Positions 47,391 to 59,757 of a stretch of DNA of 64,000 bases are shown here, piece after piece; position 1 is the first letter of the stretch, and each line of letters starts with the position of its first letter. Source of the stretch: Mactra quadrangularis (Eukaryota; Mollusca; Bivalvia; Venerida; Mactridae); contig CM046299.1 in NCBI GenBank assembly GCA_025267735.1, positions 33,866,887 through 33,930,886 on the forward strand, given 5' to 3'. Below the pieces are notes generated by a model. It saw only the letters and a list, made by a program, of their open reading frames with translations, made no database searches and was not told the origin of the DNA. Both the position numbers and the translations under genes were made by a program.

Positions 47391-49524
47391 TAAAAGTATT
47401 AGCATTTCCAAAAATACTTGAAATCGCCTTTTAGCTGTGTATGAAATCTCCTTTAGTAAAACATTCAAGCAATAGGTTTCAGCGTATCAGACCATCTTAT
47501 GTCTTTTAATAGAATGTCTGGAATTTTATCATCGAATGAACAGGCGCTGTCCGAGACATGTTCTGGCTGTGCATGTAAAATCGCATTATTATGGTAGACT
47601 TTAGAATTTTTCCTGTCAATTTGGTCACATAGGAATTTAATTTAGTTCATTAGCAACCTGGAATATTCGAGAGCATGTTCAGTGAGTGTCTAAATTCAGC
47701 AGCTAATGGAACGTTCACCGATATGTACTAATAGACTTGCTTGAAAGAAGGGAAGATTAAATTTTTTTCAACAAATGCGAGTTTTAAAAAGTTAGAATAA
47801 ACATGTTACAATTAGTTTTGCATTTTTCCTGGTCTTATATTGCAACTTTCTATACACTGGTACTGGTTCATATATTGACAATGGTATTTTCTGGTAATAC
47901 ATTCAGCTAACCCAACAAAACATGGCTTCGACAAGTGCATCCATGCACCCCTAATTTGACTATTTCACGTCCATTTTTTCATCATTTGACCTCAAATGCT
48001 ACATTTTGATTGGCTTAAGGCAACTAGGGTTGACTACAAAATGCTCAAATCTTGATAATTGTATATCGCTGTTCAGGAACAGGGATACTAACTGTATCCA
48101 AACCATAGCTTCTATATAGGTCATGCACATATAATTTTATATTTATATTTTAAAAAATGGATTTGCCCAATTGATAGGTTAATAAGGTGATGCATGCACA
48201 TCATCTTATGTTTAAACAGACCCTTGGACATTCATCATTTATAATAAATACTGCATACACATAGCATGAGCATTGTAAACTGTATATGATGATATGTCAA
48301 TAAAACATATCAGTACTAACTGAACTAATAAAATGTTATAATGTTTCACCCCCACCAGAACTGGTTATATTTATAAACACATTGTTAACATAAATGAGCT
48401 GTAGTATATATCAGTATATTAAGATCTATAAAACATAAAGCGATCTAACACTAGTCTGTAATGGCCATCAATCATTTAAACATTTTACAAGTATCAGATC
48501 TAGGATCATGTTACAATCTTGTATGGCCTCATGAACTTATAAAATCTAACAAAAAAGTAACCCAAGGATGTTTACAATAAACATAGCTACTTAAACAACA
48601 ACTACAACTCTTAACAGAGCACATATAGAAATCAAGAGATGAAAATAATTGAAGTTTTTGAGGAATCTATGCAAGAATAACCAACTTGTGTTTAGCTCTA
48701 AAGGTCAAATTATAAATATTAAAAGCTTTAACATTTAACACTAACTTTTTGTAGGTTTCAGATAAACTTTATTTTCTAATATTGACAAGTCACAGCCTCC
48801 AGAACTGTTGACTTAGGTGGATATCACATCAAGTACATTTGTTGTATTTTACCAATGTAACTGTTTACTGTAACATTTACAATGTACTGACTTGATCTTC
48901 CTAAAAGTATAAAATACTATCAAGACCATCAAGAGCATCCAAATAATGAGATTTAGGATATCAAACCATCTCAGACTGACAAGGAAAAAGATGTCATAAA
49001 GTTCTCAGAAATATCATGTAAAATCTAATGAGAATTCTGGTATGAATGCAGTCAGAAAGGTTATTGTAACTAATTCTGTATGTTTATAAATTTTCTGGAC
49101 AGCTTAATGTTAATGGACCATAAAACATGCTAACCAAGATACTATTTTTACTAAGGGTATTCATCATCAGGTGATATAAAACCACAGTCAGAAACTTAAA
49201 TAAAAACCTGTTTCCATCATAATACAAAAATGCCAAGATTAAAACAAGAAAATTCCCAGGAAACTGACAACAAAAATATGCTAGAATAATAAATATAATA
49301 ATGTTCTCATAAAAACTCATATTTTCCCAGGTGTCTTATCAGTTATAACCAATTTAACTGACCCTTGCATTCTTCTTATACTTGCAATCAACTAATTATA
49401 CAAAACCAGTTTCAGTTAAAGGCTGAAAACAAACACCTGTGCATTGCTTAGATTTTAACTGTCTTTGTCAGAACTGATATCTTATATTTCTAAAATTTAC
49501 ATCTAGAAAAACTACAAGTAATTA
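47391..49524. other. intron 1 sequence; no gene seen
   Basis: No coding feature. The segment at about 48,090-48,370 is a diverged copy of 60,060-60,330. Confidence 0.4.
48090..48370. repeat. diverged dispersed repeat, copy 1
   Basis: It shares with 60,060-60,330, in the same order, taggtcatgc, aatggatttgccca against aatggaattgccca, taggttaataa against taggtgaataaa, atgcatg, aaacagacc against aaacaggcc, and agaactggttatatttat against gaaactggctatgtttat. Confidence 0.55.
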
Positions 49525-50281
49525 CAGTGTAACCTCTGCAGAGCGACTTTCCCTGGAGTTTGAAAAAAGTGTCTCTCTGCAGAGGTGTCGCTCTGCAGAG
49601 GTACTTTTTTCTACCGATCACGAAAAACAGCTGTTTTCCGTTCCATAATGTAAATGCAGTTATTAGCGGGCACTGATCGACAAAAATAAAATCGACCTGT
49701 CTAATGGCGAATAATATTTAGCATTAATTATTGTCGTCTTTTCTCGAGTAAATATCTGATTCGGCTCTTAAACCTCAAATTAACTTAAAACAGAATTCAT
49801 TCCATCGAAGTTTTTATAATAAGTACAATAACAAATAAGTTTCATTTACTATTGTCAACTAGCTGGACGTACGTACAACTGATACTTGATGACATCAGCC
49901 TAACAAAGCGCTCCTCATCTTAGATCCATTCGTTGGTGTCATGGAAACCATATGTCACTTGTTTATTAACCCCTGTTAGTCAAATGATTTAACAACATGA
50001 CACTTTAGGGTAGTATTATAGGATTAAGGGTATCACCTATTGTTTAAATCTTCCGGTCATAGATAATTATCGATTATTGATATTAAACTTGCTAGACTTA
50101 GTGTCGCTGTACGGAGGTAAAGAATGAACTATGGGAATTTATCTCAGCGGCCGTTTACCGCTCTGCGGAGGTGTCGTTCATTAGAGGTATATCATAGTGC
50201 AAAATTGACGGGGGGAATTCTAATATGCCGCTCGTCGGAGGTTGCCGCTCATTAGAGGTGCCGTTAGCAGAGGTTATACTG
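49525..50281. mobile_element. Tigger/pogo-like miniature element with TA target site
   Basis: The left end is cagtgtaacctctgcagagc and the right end ccgttagcagaggttatactg, inverted copies, with TA on both outer sides (49,523-49,524 and 50,282-50,283). CAGT...-starting ends with TA duplication fit pogo/Tigger elements. Subterminal words 'ctctgcagaggtgtcgctctg' and 'ccgctctgcggaggtgtcg' repeat near both ends. The 757 bp hold no transposase motif. Confidence 0.75.
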
Positions 50282-50283
50282 TA

Positions 50284-51888
50284 TTTCAGTTTCATACAAA
50301 ATCATAGCAACATTACTTTTACTTTTAATTTTATGATTATTTTAAAAGAAAATAACATATTCTAGAAATACTAAATAAAAGCAATGAGTTAAAAAATATT
50401 TGCCATGATTTTATTTCCAGTTATCAAGGACATTCCAATTTGCCAAAAAACTTTGCGTAAGCAAGCACAAAAAATCAAGATTTTTTTAATTTTGTAAAAT
50501 TACAGTATTTATTTAGTGATAAAGGGAAATTATTGTTCTTTATATGTAACACAGTAGAATATCAGAATTTTTTTTAAACAACTTCAAAAGAACTGTTCAA
50601 TGAATACACCTTCCAGCAGGTGACCAGCAAAGTCAAAATACATATCTGGTAAAGAAAAGCAATGCCTGGTAAATATCTTACTCAAGTAAATGAGTCCCTC
50701 TTGACCCCTAAATTGCAGAAATACATAGAACCTTTGTTGATACATTCAGGTAACCAATACACATTCTTACTGAATATCTGTTTATCAACAAATTTCAACT
50801 TATCATCAGTTCATTAATAAATAACATTAACCTTAAAGTAGCCACAGGGAAGTACTAGACCTCAGACTAGGTAAATAACTGTCTTACTTTAGTGAGCAAC
50901 ATTGACCTCTTGACCATAGACAAAACAATATTAAATAACATATCTAGTGTGTCTTACTCTGTCATCTTTAAAAACAACTTCCAAATTCATTAATGAATAA
51001 ATAAACAAGATAGAAAAAAACAATAAAAAATATCTTAATGTAAAACAATTTAATCAACTAAAAATCATAACAAACATTAAATATAGCACTAAACACATGT
51101 ATTTTTACATGTATGTGTATGGACTGAACACAATAAAGCCTCAGTTAACCTACATACCTGATACTATTCTGGAACAATAAAAATCCTTACACAAACATCA
51201 AATACCAAAAATAAAGGTATTTGAAAATATATAACAAAAACTATATCCACTTAGAGAATAATAACAGTCATTTTAGTTGAGTTGTTATAAATGAAAACAA
51301 AGACTGTTTACACATTTTATACATACACACTATACACTCCATTGAAACATAGCTGATATGCCTATCTGGCTTTCTACTTCATAACTGGCATAGTTTTATC
51401 AGCTCCTGTGAGTATATTTCATTAAACTAATCCATACAATATAAACAACAAGAACTAAGTCATATTTAATCATTAAACAATGATAAAAACCCATCTTGTT
51501 GTATTACAAACATTCCATAATGAAGGTGCACATTTTCTGAATGCAGTGTTACTTTCTATAAACACCTCTGAACTTCGAACTTTTCTTTACCCATAATGCT
51601 TAGAGTGTAGCGTAAACAAGGGAAGTCAGGCTGGAGATATATTTCCCTATCAAATAATCAGGTAAGCTAAGAAACAGTTCTATGGGAAATCAACTGCCAG
51701 GGTTATGTTTCTATTCTAAGATAAAACATATTATGGAAGTTGAATAAAAAGAATGGAAAATACACATAAAATAATCACTTTAACAGAGGGTGTTAGACTG
51801 AGCTGGGTTTTTATGAACAATAACAGTAGGTATAGAAATATATTACAAGTTATTGAATACATAAATACATTGTATATCATATTTACTG
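50284..51888. other. intron 1 sequence; no gene seen
   Basis: AT-rich, without exon, array or inverted repeat that I could see. Confidence 0.4.
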
Positions 51889-52294
51889 CAGGGCTCAAAT
51901 TTAACGAAAAATTGCACTAGCAAATTTTTGCGAGTTAACAAAATTTCAACTCGTGAAGGAAAAAAGTGAATTGCATTTTTTCTCAAAATCTTAACAGAAT
52001 ACATAGTTACAATTCATATAGTCCAATATAATACAACATAGTACTATATTTAAATATGGATGAAACAATGGTGTTACTGTGGGATAGACGAAGAGTATCA
52101 AACATGTCTTTTAGATGAATCTTTAATTGATACTATCAATCTATCTGGCCGTTTCTAAGCTGATTTGAGTCTCATAAGTTTAGACAGTAATATTTTTGCG
52201 TCGATATCAACTCACAAATTAAAATAAAAGTTACTTGCAATTTTCAAAATCCACATCGCAATTTGCGAGTATGTGAGCTTAAATTCAAGCCCTG
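51889..52294. mobile_element. hAT-like miniature element, second CAGGGCTCRAATTTAA copy
   Basis: The ends are cagggctcaaatttaacg and gcttaaattcaagccctg. The interior follows the copy at 22,640-23,043 (caaatttttgcgagtt, aacaatggtgttact, gtatcaaacatg, ctatctggccgtttc). Flanks atttactg and tatactgg do not give a clean 8-bp duplication, so this copy looks older. Confidence 0.85.
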
Positions 52295-53144
52295 TATACT
52301 GGGTATATGAAAATATCAAATATATACCAGTCATTCTGTAACAAAATATAAAATAATTAACTCTTTATATCACCTCTCAACTACGTGCACAATATTTTCT
52401 CTAATGGAATGTTATTGGTGTTCAACAATTGTATGATTTCTGACAAGTTTACAAGTTGTATTTGGAGTTCAAGCCATTCATTATATGAAATAATATCAGC
52501 ATTTACATGTTTATGGTAGCGTATGACTTGTGGTGACCAGTAATAAATTCCAGATTTCTGTATTCAAAGTCAAGAAAACTTACAACTGAATCATGGCCTC
52601 TACTTAGAACTTGATGGATACTTAATACATAAATACATTAATCTTAATTTTTATAGACTTTTGTTCTATAATTTGTATACATGTACATTGTACTTAACAA
52701 AATGAGCAGAATTGAATATATTTGTTCTCAATTACCCAAAAATATATGCATGTAGATTTATCAAATATTGGCACTCAAAGGCATGAATATATTTGACATA
52801 AATTTTGGTTCAGAAATGAAATGAGGTAAATATGAGAGAAAATAGAGCATCTGTCACAATGTCAAGTAACAAACTTCAGCATACAATGTATTTGATAATG
52901 TATCACCACATAAAATACTATGTATGCAGAAAACAAGGTTACATTAACCAATAACAAGAATTATATGACACAATATTGTAAAGTTACTATAACATTAAAT
53001 ATTGTATAAAGATATGTAACAATATGATGTTTATATACTCTCATATAATAAATTAATATCAGTATGTTTGTAACTTTATGAAGTATAGTCACAATAACTT
53101 GTACCTTGCATCTATATACTATAGTATATATAATGTCATTTCAC
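52295..53144. other. intron 1 sequence; no gene seen
   Basis: No supported feature. Confidence 0.4.
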
Positions 53145-53627
53145 AATCTTACAAGGTAAACTAGTATTTCACAATCTTACGAGGTAAACTAGTATTTCAC
53201 AATCTTACAAGGTAAACTAGTATTTCACAATCTTACAAGGTAAACTAGTATTTCACAATCTTACAAGGTAAACTAGTATTTCACAATCTTACAAGGCAAA
53301 CTAGTATTTCACAATCTTACAAGGTAAACTAGTATTTCACAATCTTACAAGGTAAACTAGTATTTCACAATCTTACAAGGTAAACTAGTATTTCACAATC
53401 TTACAAGGTAAACTAGTATTTCACAATCTTACAAGGTAAACTAGTATTTCACAATCTTACAAGGCAAACTAGTATTTCACAATCTTACAAGGCAAACTAG
53501 TATTTCACAATCTTACAAGGTAAACTAGTATTTCACAATCTTACAAGGTAAACTAGTATTTCACATTTTTACAAGGTAAACTAGTATTTCACATTTTTAC
53601 AAGGTAAACTAGTATTTCACATTTTTG
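53145..53627. repeat. 28-bp satellite, about 17 units
   Basis: The unit is ctagtatttcacaatcttac plus aaggtaaa. Almost all units are identical apart from aaggcaaa variants and the last units, where caatctt becomes cattttt. Confidence 0.95.
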
Positions 53628-53639
53628 GTATCATTGGAG

Positions 53640-54422
53640 ATATTTATTGAACAAATTATATTTAACTTTGAGTACAGCAAATGAAGCAAAAATGGTAGAA
53701 AATATCATCACACAGTAAAATCACTCAGTAAAACTTGTCATGCCACCAAAATCAAACATTTTAGGGATGTAACCTTATGGGAAAGATGCAAACTAAGGTT
53801 CCAATTCTAAATACAAGTGGAATATGCTTGATGTAAGATTTCATTTAATCAATCTACTAAATGTAAATAAGTAATTTACAAAAATCAACCATATCAATAT
53901 TTACATTTAATAAGTTAGCAAAGATTCCAAAGTTGTGTACAACGATATCTTCTGATTTAGCAGGATTTTGACAATAGGATGAACTTTGAAACTGATCTGA
54001 TATTAATGTGTTAAAGTAGTATGTGCATTCTTATACAAATAATTCTACAAATAACTACCAGAGCATAATATTATCTTCTATAAATGAAGGTCATACTTCA
54101 ATATCATATTAGACATAACCACTAAAATATAGGATAATAAACCAAAGCTAATTAACTTCATCCGATAACAAACTCACATTATAGATAATGGCTTTAACAA
54201 AACATAACTGACAGCCTTTACAATTAGATAATCATTAATTAACATTCTTTAATCCTTGAATTAAAACACAACATTAAAATATGTATATTATATAAACCTA
54301 CATAGATAAATATATTTAAATATATACACATTATTTTGGCTAAATTATTGAAAAAAAAATCAATATAAATTTAATGTCCAACTTTATAGAGAATAAAAAA
54401 GCAATTTTAAGAAGCTATGATA
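53640..54422. other. intron 1 sequence; no gene seen
   Basis: No supported feature. Confidence 0.4.
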
Positions 54423-54793
54423 AAACTTTTTTATTTTATTTTGAGAATGAATATAAGATTGCATTATATTCTTGGTGATTTCTACAATGTTTCTGGATAA
54501 CTAACATTATTTTTGAAAATATTCTGTTTAACCCACATAGTCACATTATATAAAGAAGAACAGTCTTCTTATAATCTCTGGCTCCTTTTGTGAGGGAATA
54601 TATGGAACAGGAATTGTATATATATATATATCCAGAAACAATATATATGTGTGGAGCTGGCTCCTCAAGAAACCAGCCATTACATATAATAGATAATTCA
54701 GTATAGTTCTACAATTCCTGTTCCATATATTGGAGAAATCACCAAGAATATAATGCAATCTTATATTCATTCTCAAAATAAAACAAAAAAGTT
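54423..54793. mobile_element. foldback miniature element, arms about 60 bp plus inner arms
   Basis: The outer arms aactttttta...ttttgagaatgaatataag (54,423-54,485) and the inverse at 54,733-54,792 match almost perfectly. Inner arms ggaatatatggaacaggaat and attcctgttccatatattg extend the fold. No coding content; the target duplication was not resolved. Confidence 0.75.
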
Positions 54794-55339
54794 AAAACTC
54801 CACAAAACCTCTGAGAATGCTAGAAATCAGTAAATATTTCATACAGCATCATATTATAATGTAATGATTTTTACAGAGTTTTACTAATGGTAACATGAGA
54901 AACTATATTTGTTATTCTGAAAGTTAAGGAAACATGTGTCAACTAGAACATAAGTTATACTCTATAGTTACCATCTTATCTTGTTTTTAAACATTCTATC
55001 TCTAACTAAATAATACTCCACATAATCATTTCAAACATTTTTAACACAAAAAATTTGGTGGAAACAAAGATGTTTATAAAACTTTCACCCATATACAACT
55101 TAAATGCTGAATTTTAAAATGCTTTTATTTATATCACTAAAGTATTTTGTTCAACATATCTGAAGCTTCATTAAAACTGTACTTACTTATGTTCCATATT
55201 AGGTGTCAACATTGTTTGATTGTTTCCCCAATCAACTAAACTAAAATGATAGAATACAGGCATCCACAAGCTTATATTAACAATCAACATTAACAAAAAG
55301 TATCAAGACTTAGATTGAGAGAAAATTATAGACATGTTA
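54794..55339. other. intron 1 sequence; no gene seen
   Basis: No supported feature. Confidence 0.4.
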
Positions 55340-57092
55340 CATTACTGTGAGCCTGCCAGTATTAGAATGACCTAGAGGACTGTGAGCCAGCCAGTATTAG
55401 AATGACCTAGAGGACTGTGAGCCAGCCAGTATTAGAATGTCAGAGGACTGTGAGCCAGCCAGTATAAGAATGTCCTAGAGGACTGTGAGCCTGCCAGTAT
55501 TAGAATGTCAGAGGACTGTGAGCCAGCCAGTATTAGAATGTCAGAGGACTGTGAGCCTGCCAGTATTAGAATGTCCTAGAGGACTGTGAGCCAGCCAGTA
55601 TTAGAAAGACCTAGAGGACTGTGAGCCAGCCAGTATTAGAATGACCTAGAGGACTGTGAGCCTGCCAGTATTAGAATGTCCTAGAGGACTGTGAGCCTGC
55701 CTGTATTAGAATGACCTAGAGGACTGTGAGCCTGCCAGTATTAGAATGTCCTAGAGGACTGTGAGCCTGCCAGTATTAGAATGTCTTAGAGGACTGTGAG
55801 CCTGCCAGTATTAGAATGTCCTAGAGGACTGTGAGCCTGCCAGTATTAGAATGTCCTAGAGACTGTGAGCCTGCCAGTATTAGAATGACCTAGAGGACTG
55901 TGAGCCTGCCAGTATTAGAATGAACTAGAGGACTGTGAGCCAGCCAGTATTAGAATGCCCTAGAGGACTGTAAGCCAGCCAGTATTAGAATGTCCTAGAG
56001 GATATCATAGACACATTATAGTACTGTTAGGCAGCCAGTATTAGAATGTCCTAGAGGACTGTGAGGCAGCCAGTATTAGAATGACCTAGAGGACTGTGAG
56101 TCTGCCAGTATTAGAATGACCTAGAGGATATTATAGACACATTACAGTACTGTGAGCCAGCCAGTATTAGAATGACCTAGAGGACTGTGAGCCAGCCAGT
56201 ATTAGAATGTCCTAGAGGACTGTGAGCCAGCCAGTATTAGAATGTCCTAGAGGACTGTAAGCCAGCCAGTATTAGAATGACCTAGAGGACTGTGAGCCAG
56301 CCAGTATTAGAATGACCTAGAGGACTGTAAGCCAGCCAGTATTAGAATGACCTAGAGGATATCATAGACACCATACAGTACTGTGAGCCAGCCAGTATTA
56401 GAATGACCTAGGATATCATAGACACATTACAGTACTGTGAGCCAGCCAGTATTAGAATGACATAGAGGACTGTGAGCCAGCCAGTATTAGAATGTCCTAC
56501 TCTGCCAGTATTAGAATGTCAGAGGACTGTGAGCCAGCCAGTATTAGAATATCAGAGGACTGTGAGCCTGCCAGTATTAGAATGTCCTAGAGGACTGTGA
56601 GCCTACCAGTATTAGAATGTCAGAGGACTGTGAGCCAGCCAGTATTAGAATGTCAGAGGACTGTGAGCCTGCCAGTATTATAATGTCCTAGAGGACTGTG
56701 AGCCAGCCAGTATTAGAAAGACCTAGAGGACTGTGAGCCAGCCAGTATAAGAATGTCCTAGAGGACTGTGAGCCAGCCAGTATTAGAATGTCAGAGGACT
56801 GTGAGCCAGCCAGTATTAGAATGTCAGAGGACTGTGAGCCTGCCAGTATTAGAATGTCCTAGAGGACTGTGAGCCAGCCAGTATTAGAAAGACCTAGAGG
56901 ACTGTGAGCCAGCCAGTATTAGAATGTCCTAGAGGACTGTGAGCCAGCCAGTATTAGAATGTCAGAGGACTGTGAGCCTGCCAGTATTAGAATGTCCTAG
57001 AGGACTGTGAGCCAGCCAGTCATTATAAGAATGACCTAGAGGATATTATAGACACCTTACAATACTGTGAGCCAGCCAGTATTAGAATGACC
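55340..57092. repeat. 35-bp satellite, about 50 units
   Basis: The unit is gtgagccagccagtattag plus aatgtcctagaggact, with variants gcctgccag, aatgacc and the shorter aatgtcagaggact. A longer form containing ggatatcatagacacattac recurs near 56,000, 56,125, 56,355 and 56,410, indicating higher-order blocks. Confidence 0.95.
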
Positions 57093-57731
57093 CAACATTT
57101 TATGTAGAACAAAGACATTTTTAAGACAGGGCTTTTAAATATATAAACAATGCTTTTTTAGAAGTGATTTGACAGTAGAATGTTCAGTAATCATTGCCAT
57201 GTCAACATTAGAAACACAAGAACTATAATTTTGCTGTTAAAACTATTGGTGAAGTAAAACTATAAATAATGATAATGATGCATGCATGCAAGCATGCTGT
57301 CATGTTCTATTTACTTAAGTAGAAATTTGGAATATATTTTGCACATATGGTAAGACAAAGCGTTTTGAAGAAAAACGCAATGCATTAAATTGTTTAGTTT
57401 CATCATAAACAAATATCCAACATTAAATTTGTCAGTTTTCTTAAAAAGTTTGTATCCTAGTGTTCTAGATTCAATAATTAACTTCTTAATACATATATAA
57501 TCCATTCTATAATAAACACAGGTGTTTTATCAAACAGTAAAGTTAAACACAGTTATTATAGAAGCCTAGGTTCCAATGTTTTATATCAAAGTATTGTAAT
57601 TGTTCATCTATTCTAGAACATGTATCAAACATACTAGTTTATCTAAATCTCTCATATATAGGCTATAAGTTGTTCCAAATTAAGGAAAAGACAAGTCCAT
57701 ATTGTCAGCAGACAATGGTTCATTTATGTGA
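57093..57731. other. intron 1 sequence; no gene seen
   Basis: No supported feature. Confidence 0.4.
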
Positions 57732-57740
57732 TAGAATTTC

Positions 57741-58807
57741 GGACATTTGCCCCCCGGACATTTGCCCCCTTTTTTGACAGGGCGGACATTTGCCCCCCTG
57801 AGATTTTGAAGGGCGGACATTTGCCCCCTCATGGTTTTTGACAGGGCAGACATTTGCCCCCCTAAGGTTTTTTGGAGGGCGGACATTTGCCCCCCTTTGA
57901 ACTAAAATGAGTAAATAAAATGTTATCAGGCAAATTTTGGAGCCAGTATTAATTTTAATATTAGTTTTTATAAATTCAAACCAATATTCGAGGTATGTTA
58001 ATATCATATGTTTCGATTTTTGTGTCCGAATATGTCTATCCGAATACTATGCTACTTTGGTTTATGTTGAATGAACAATATACGGAGTTTCAACGCTAAC
58101 ACATGGGTACATTTTGATTAATTATTTCCTATAACTCGAGTCTGGTGTTTACATTTTCTTTACTTCACAATGATTAACTGCAATTATCAGTTAATTGTGT
58201 TCCAAGACAAAGAGCGCCGACTACGGCATTACTTCACAACCAATGTGCAAACTGTGAAGAAAGGTACAGCCTATTAACACAGATTATTATCTATGTTTTG
58301 ACATTTAATTAGAGGTCTAAATTAATTGACATGTGTTATACAACACTTAGATTTGTAAACTGTGAACAATGGTACTTTCATCGTCTATTTATTTTCTAGG
58401 TATGGACAGATTATTGGGGGTCATAGCCATGACCTAATTTGTTCGTGTTAAACAATCATCCTTACTGCAAACAGGGTTCGTAATATATGATTTTAATTAA
58501 CACTTTTTATTATGGTTTGAAATAGAAAAGGGTGATTTTTATGAGAATATTCAAAATTTGTACAAATTGTTCTGCTTACCAATTATTTCAAAAGCATTGC
58601 TTCGAGTAGAAAACCTGTTCTCAATGTAAGGGGGGCAAATGTCCGCCCTCCAAAAAACTTAGGGGGGCAAAAGTCCGCCCTGTCAAAACACACGAGGGGG
58701 CAAATGTCCGCCCTTCAAAAAACTCAGGGGGGCAAATGTCCGCCCTGTCGAAAAAAGGAGGCAAATGTCCGGGGGGCAAATGTCCGGGGGGGGGGGGGCA
58801 AATGTCC
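57741..58807. mobile_element. foldback-type element whose inverted ends are made of tandem GGGGGGCAAATGTCCGCCCT units
   Basis: The left end (57,741-57,893) is made of ggacatttgcccccc and agggcggacatttgcc units. The right end (58,629-58,807) is its inverse, gggggcaaatgtccgccct, with matching linkers (tccaaaaaactta, tgtcaaaa). The outer ends are ggacatttgcc and ggcaaatgtcc. The flanks tagaatttc and tagaatctt agree at 7 of 9, a probable target duplication of 8-9 bp. Inverted ends built of short tandem repeats resemble Drosophila FB elements in architecture. The centre of about 730 bp has no recognisable gene. Confidence 0.75.
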
Positions 58808-59076
58808 TAGAATCTTTCAGGATATATCAACTAGCTTGAATGCAACAGTCATCACAAACACTTCAATGATTAAGTTACTTTCAAATCAATTTTTAATTAA
58901 CATAATTATATTCTAAACTGTATTTCTTGTTACATGTTTCTTTATACCAAGAAGTAAAGATGGTGAATATATTCTTAAAACCAGTTCATACGATCAAACA
59001 AAAGCTTATTAGACATTAACAAATCAAACATTTTACAATTCTTTTAACTTGCTTCCACAAAATCAGTCATTAACAA
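58391..59076. repeat. recent tandem duplication, copy 1
   Basis: It begins attttctaggtatggacaga and ends cagtcattaacaa. It includes part of the centre and the right end of the foldback element plus about 270 bp of flank. Nearly identical to 59,077-59,757. Confidence 0.95.
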
Positions 59077-59757
59077 ATTTTCTAATTATGGACAGATTAT
59101 TTGGGGTCATAGCCATGACCTAATTTGTTCGTGTTAAACAATCATCCTTACTGCAAACAGGGTTCGTAATATATGATTTTAATTAACACTTTTTATTATG
59201 GTTTGAAATAGAAAAGGGTGATTTTTATGAGAATATTCAAAATTTGTACAAATTGTTCTGTTTACCAATTATTTCAAAAGCATTGCTTCGAGTAGAAAAC
59301 CTGTTCTCAATGTAAGGGGGGCAAATGTCCGCCCTCCAAAAAACTTAGGGGGGCAAAAGTCCGCCCTGTCAAAACACACAAGGGGGCAAATGTCCGCCCT
59401 TCAAAAAACTCAGGGGGGCAAATGTCCGCCCTGTCGAAAAAAGGGGGCAAATGTCCGGGGGCAAATGTCCGGGGGGGGGCAAATGTCCTAGAATCTTTCA
59501 GGATATATCAACTAGCTTGAATGCAACAGTCATCACAAACACTTCAATGATTAAGTTACTTTCAAATCAATTTTTAATTAACATAATTATATTCTAAACT
59601 GTATTTCTTGTTACATGTTTCTTTATACCAAGAAGTAAAGATGGTGAATATATTCTTAAAACCAGTTCATACGATCAAACAAAAGCTTATTAGACATTAA
59701 CAAATCAAACATTTTACAATTCTTTTAACTTGCTTCCACAAAATCAGTCATTAACAA
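59077..59757. repeat. recent tandem duplication, copy 2
   Basis: It lies 686 bp after copy 1, with only scattered differences (cacacgag/cacacaag, attctgctt/attctgttt) and shorter G runs. The junction shares attttcta with the left boundary, consistent with a microhomology or slippage origin. Confidence 0.95.

Noticed and set aside
57680..58916. Frames reading MSALQK/GGQMSAL on both strands
   Set aside because: They are translations of the gggcaaatgtccgcc units at the ends of the foldback element.
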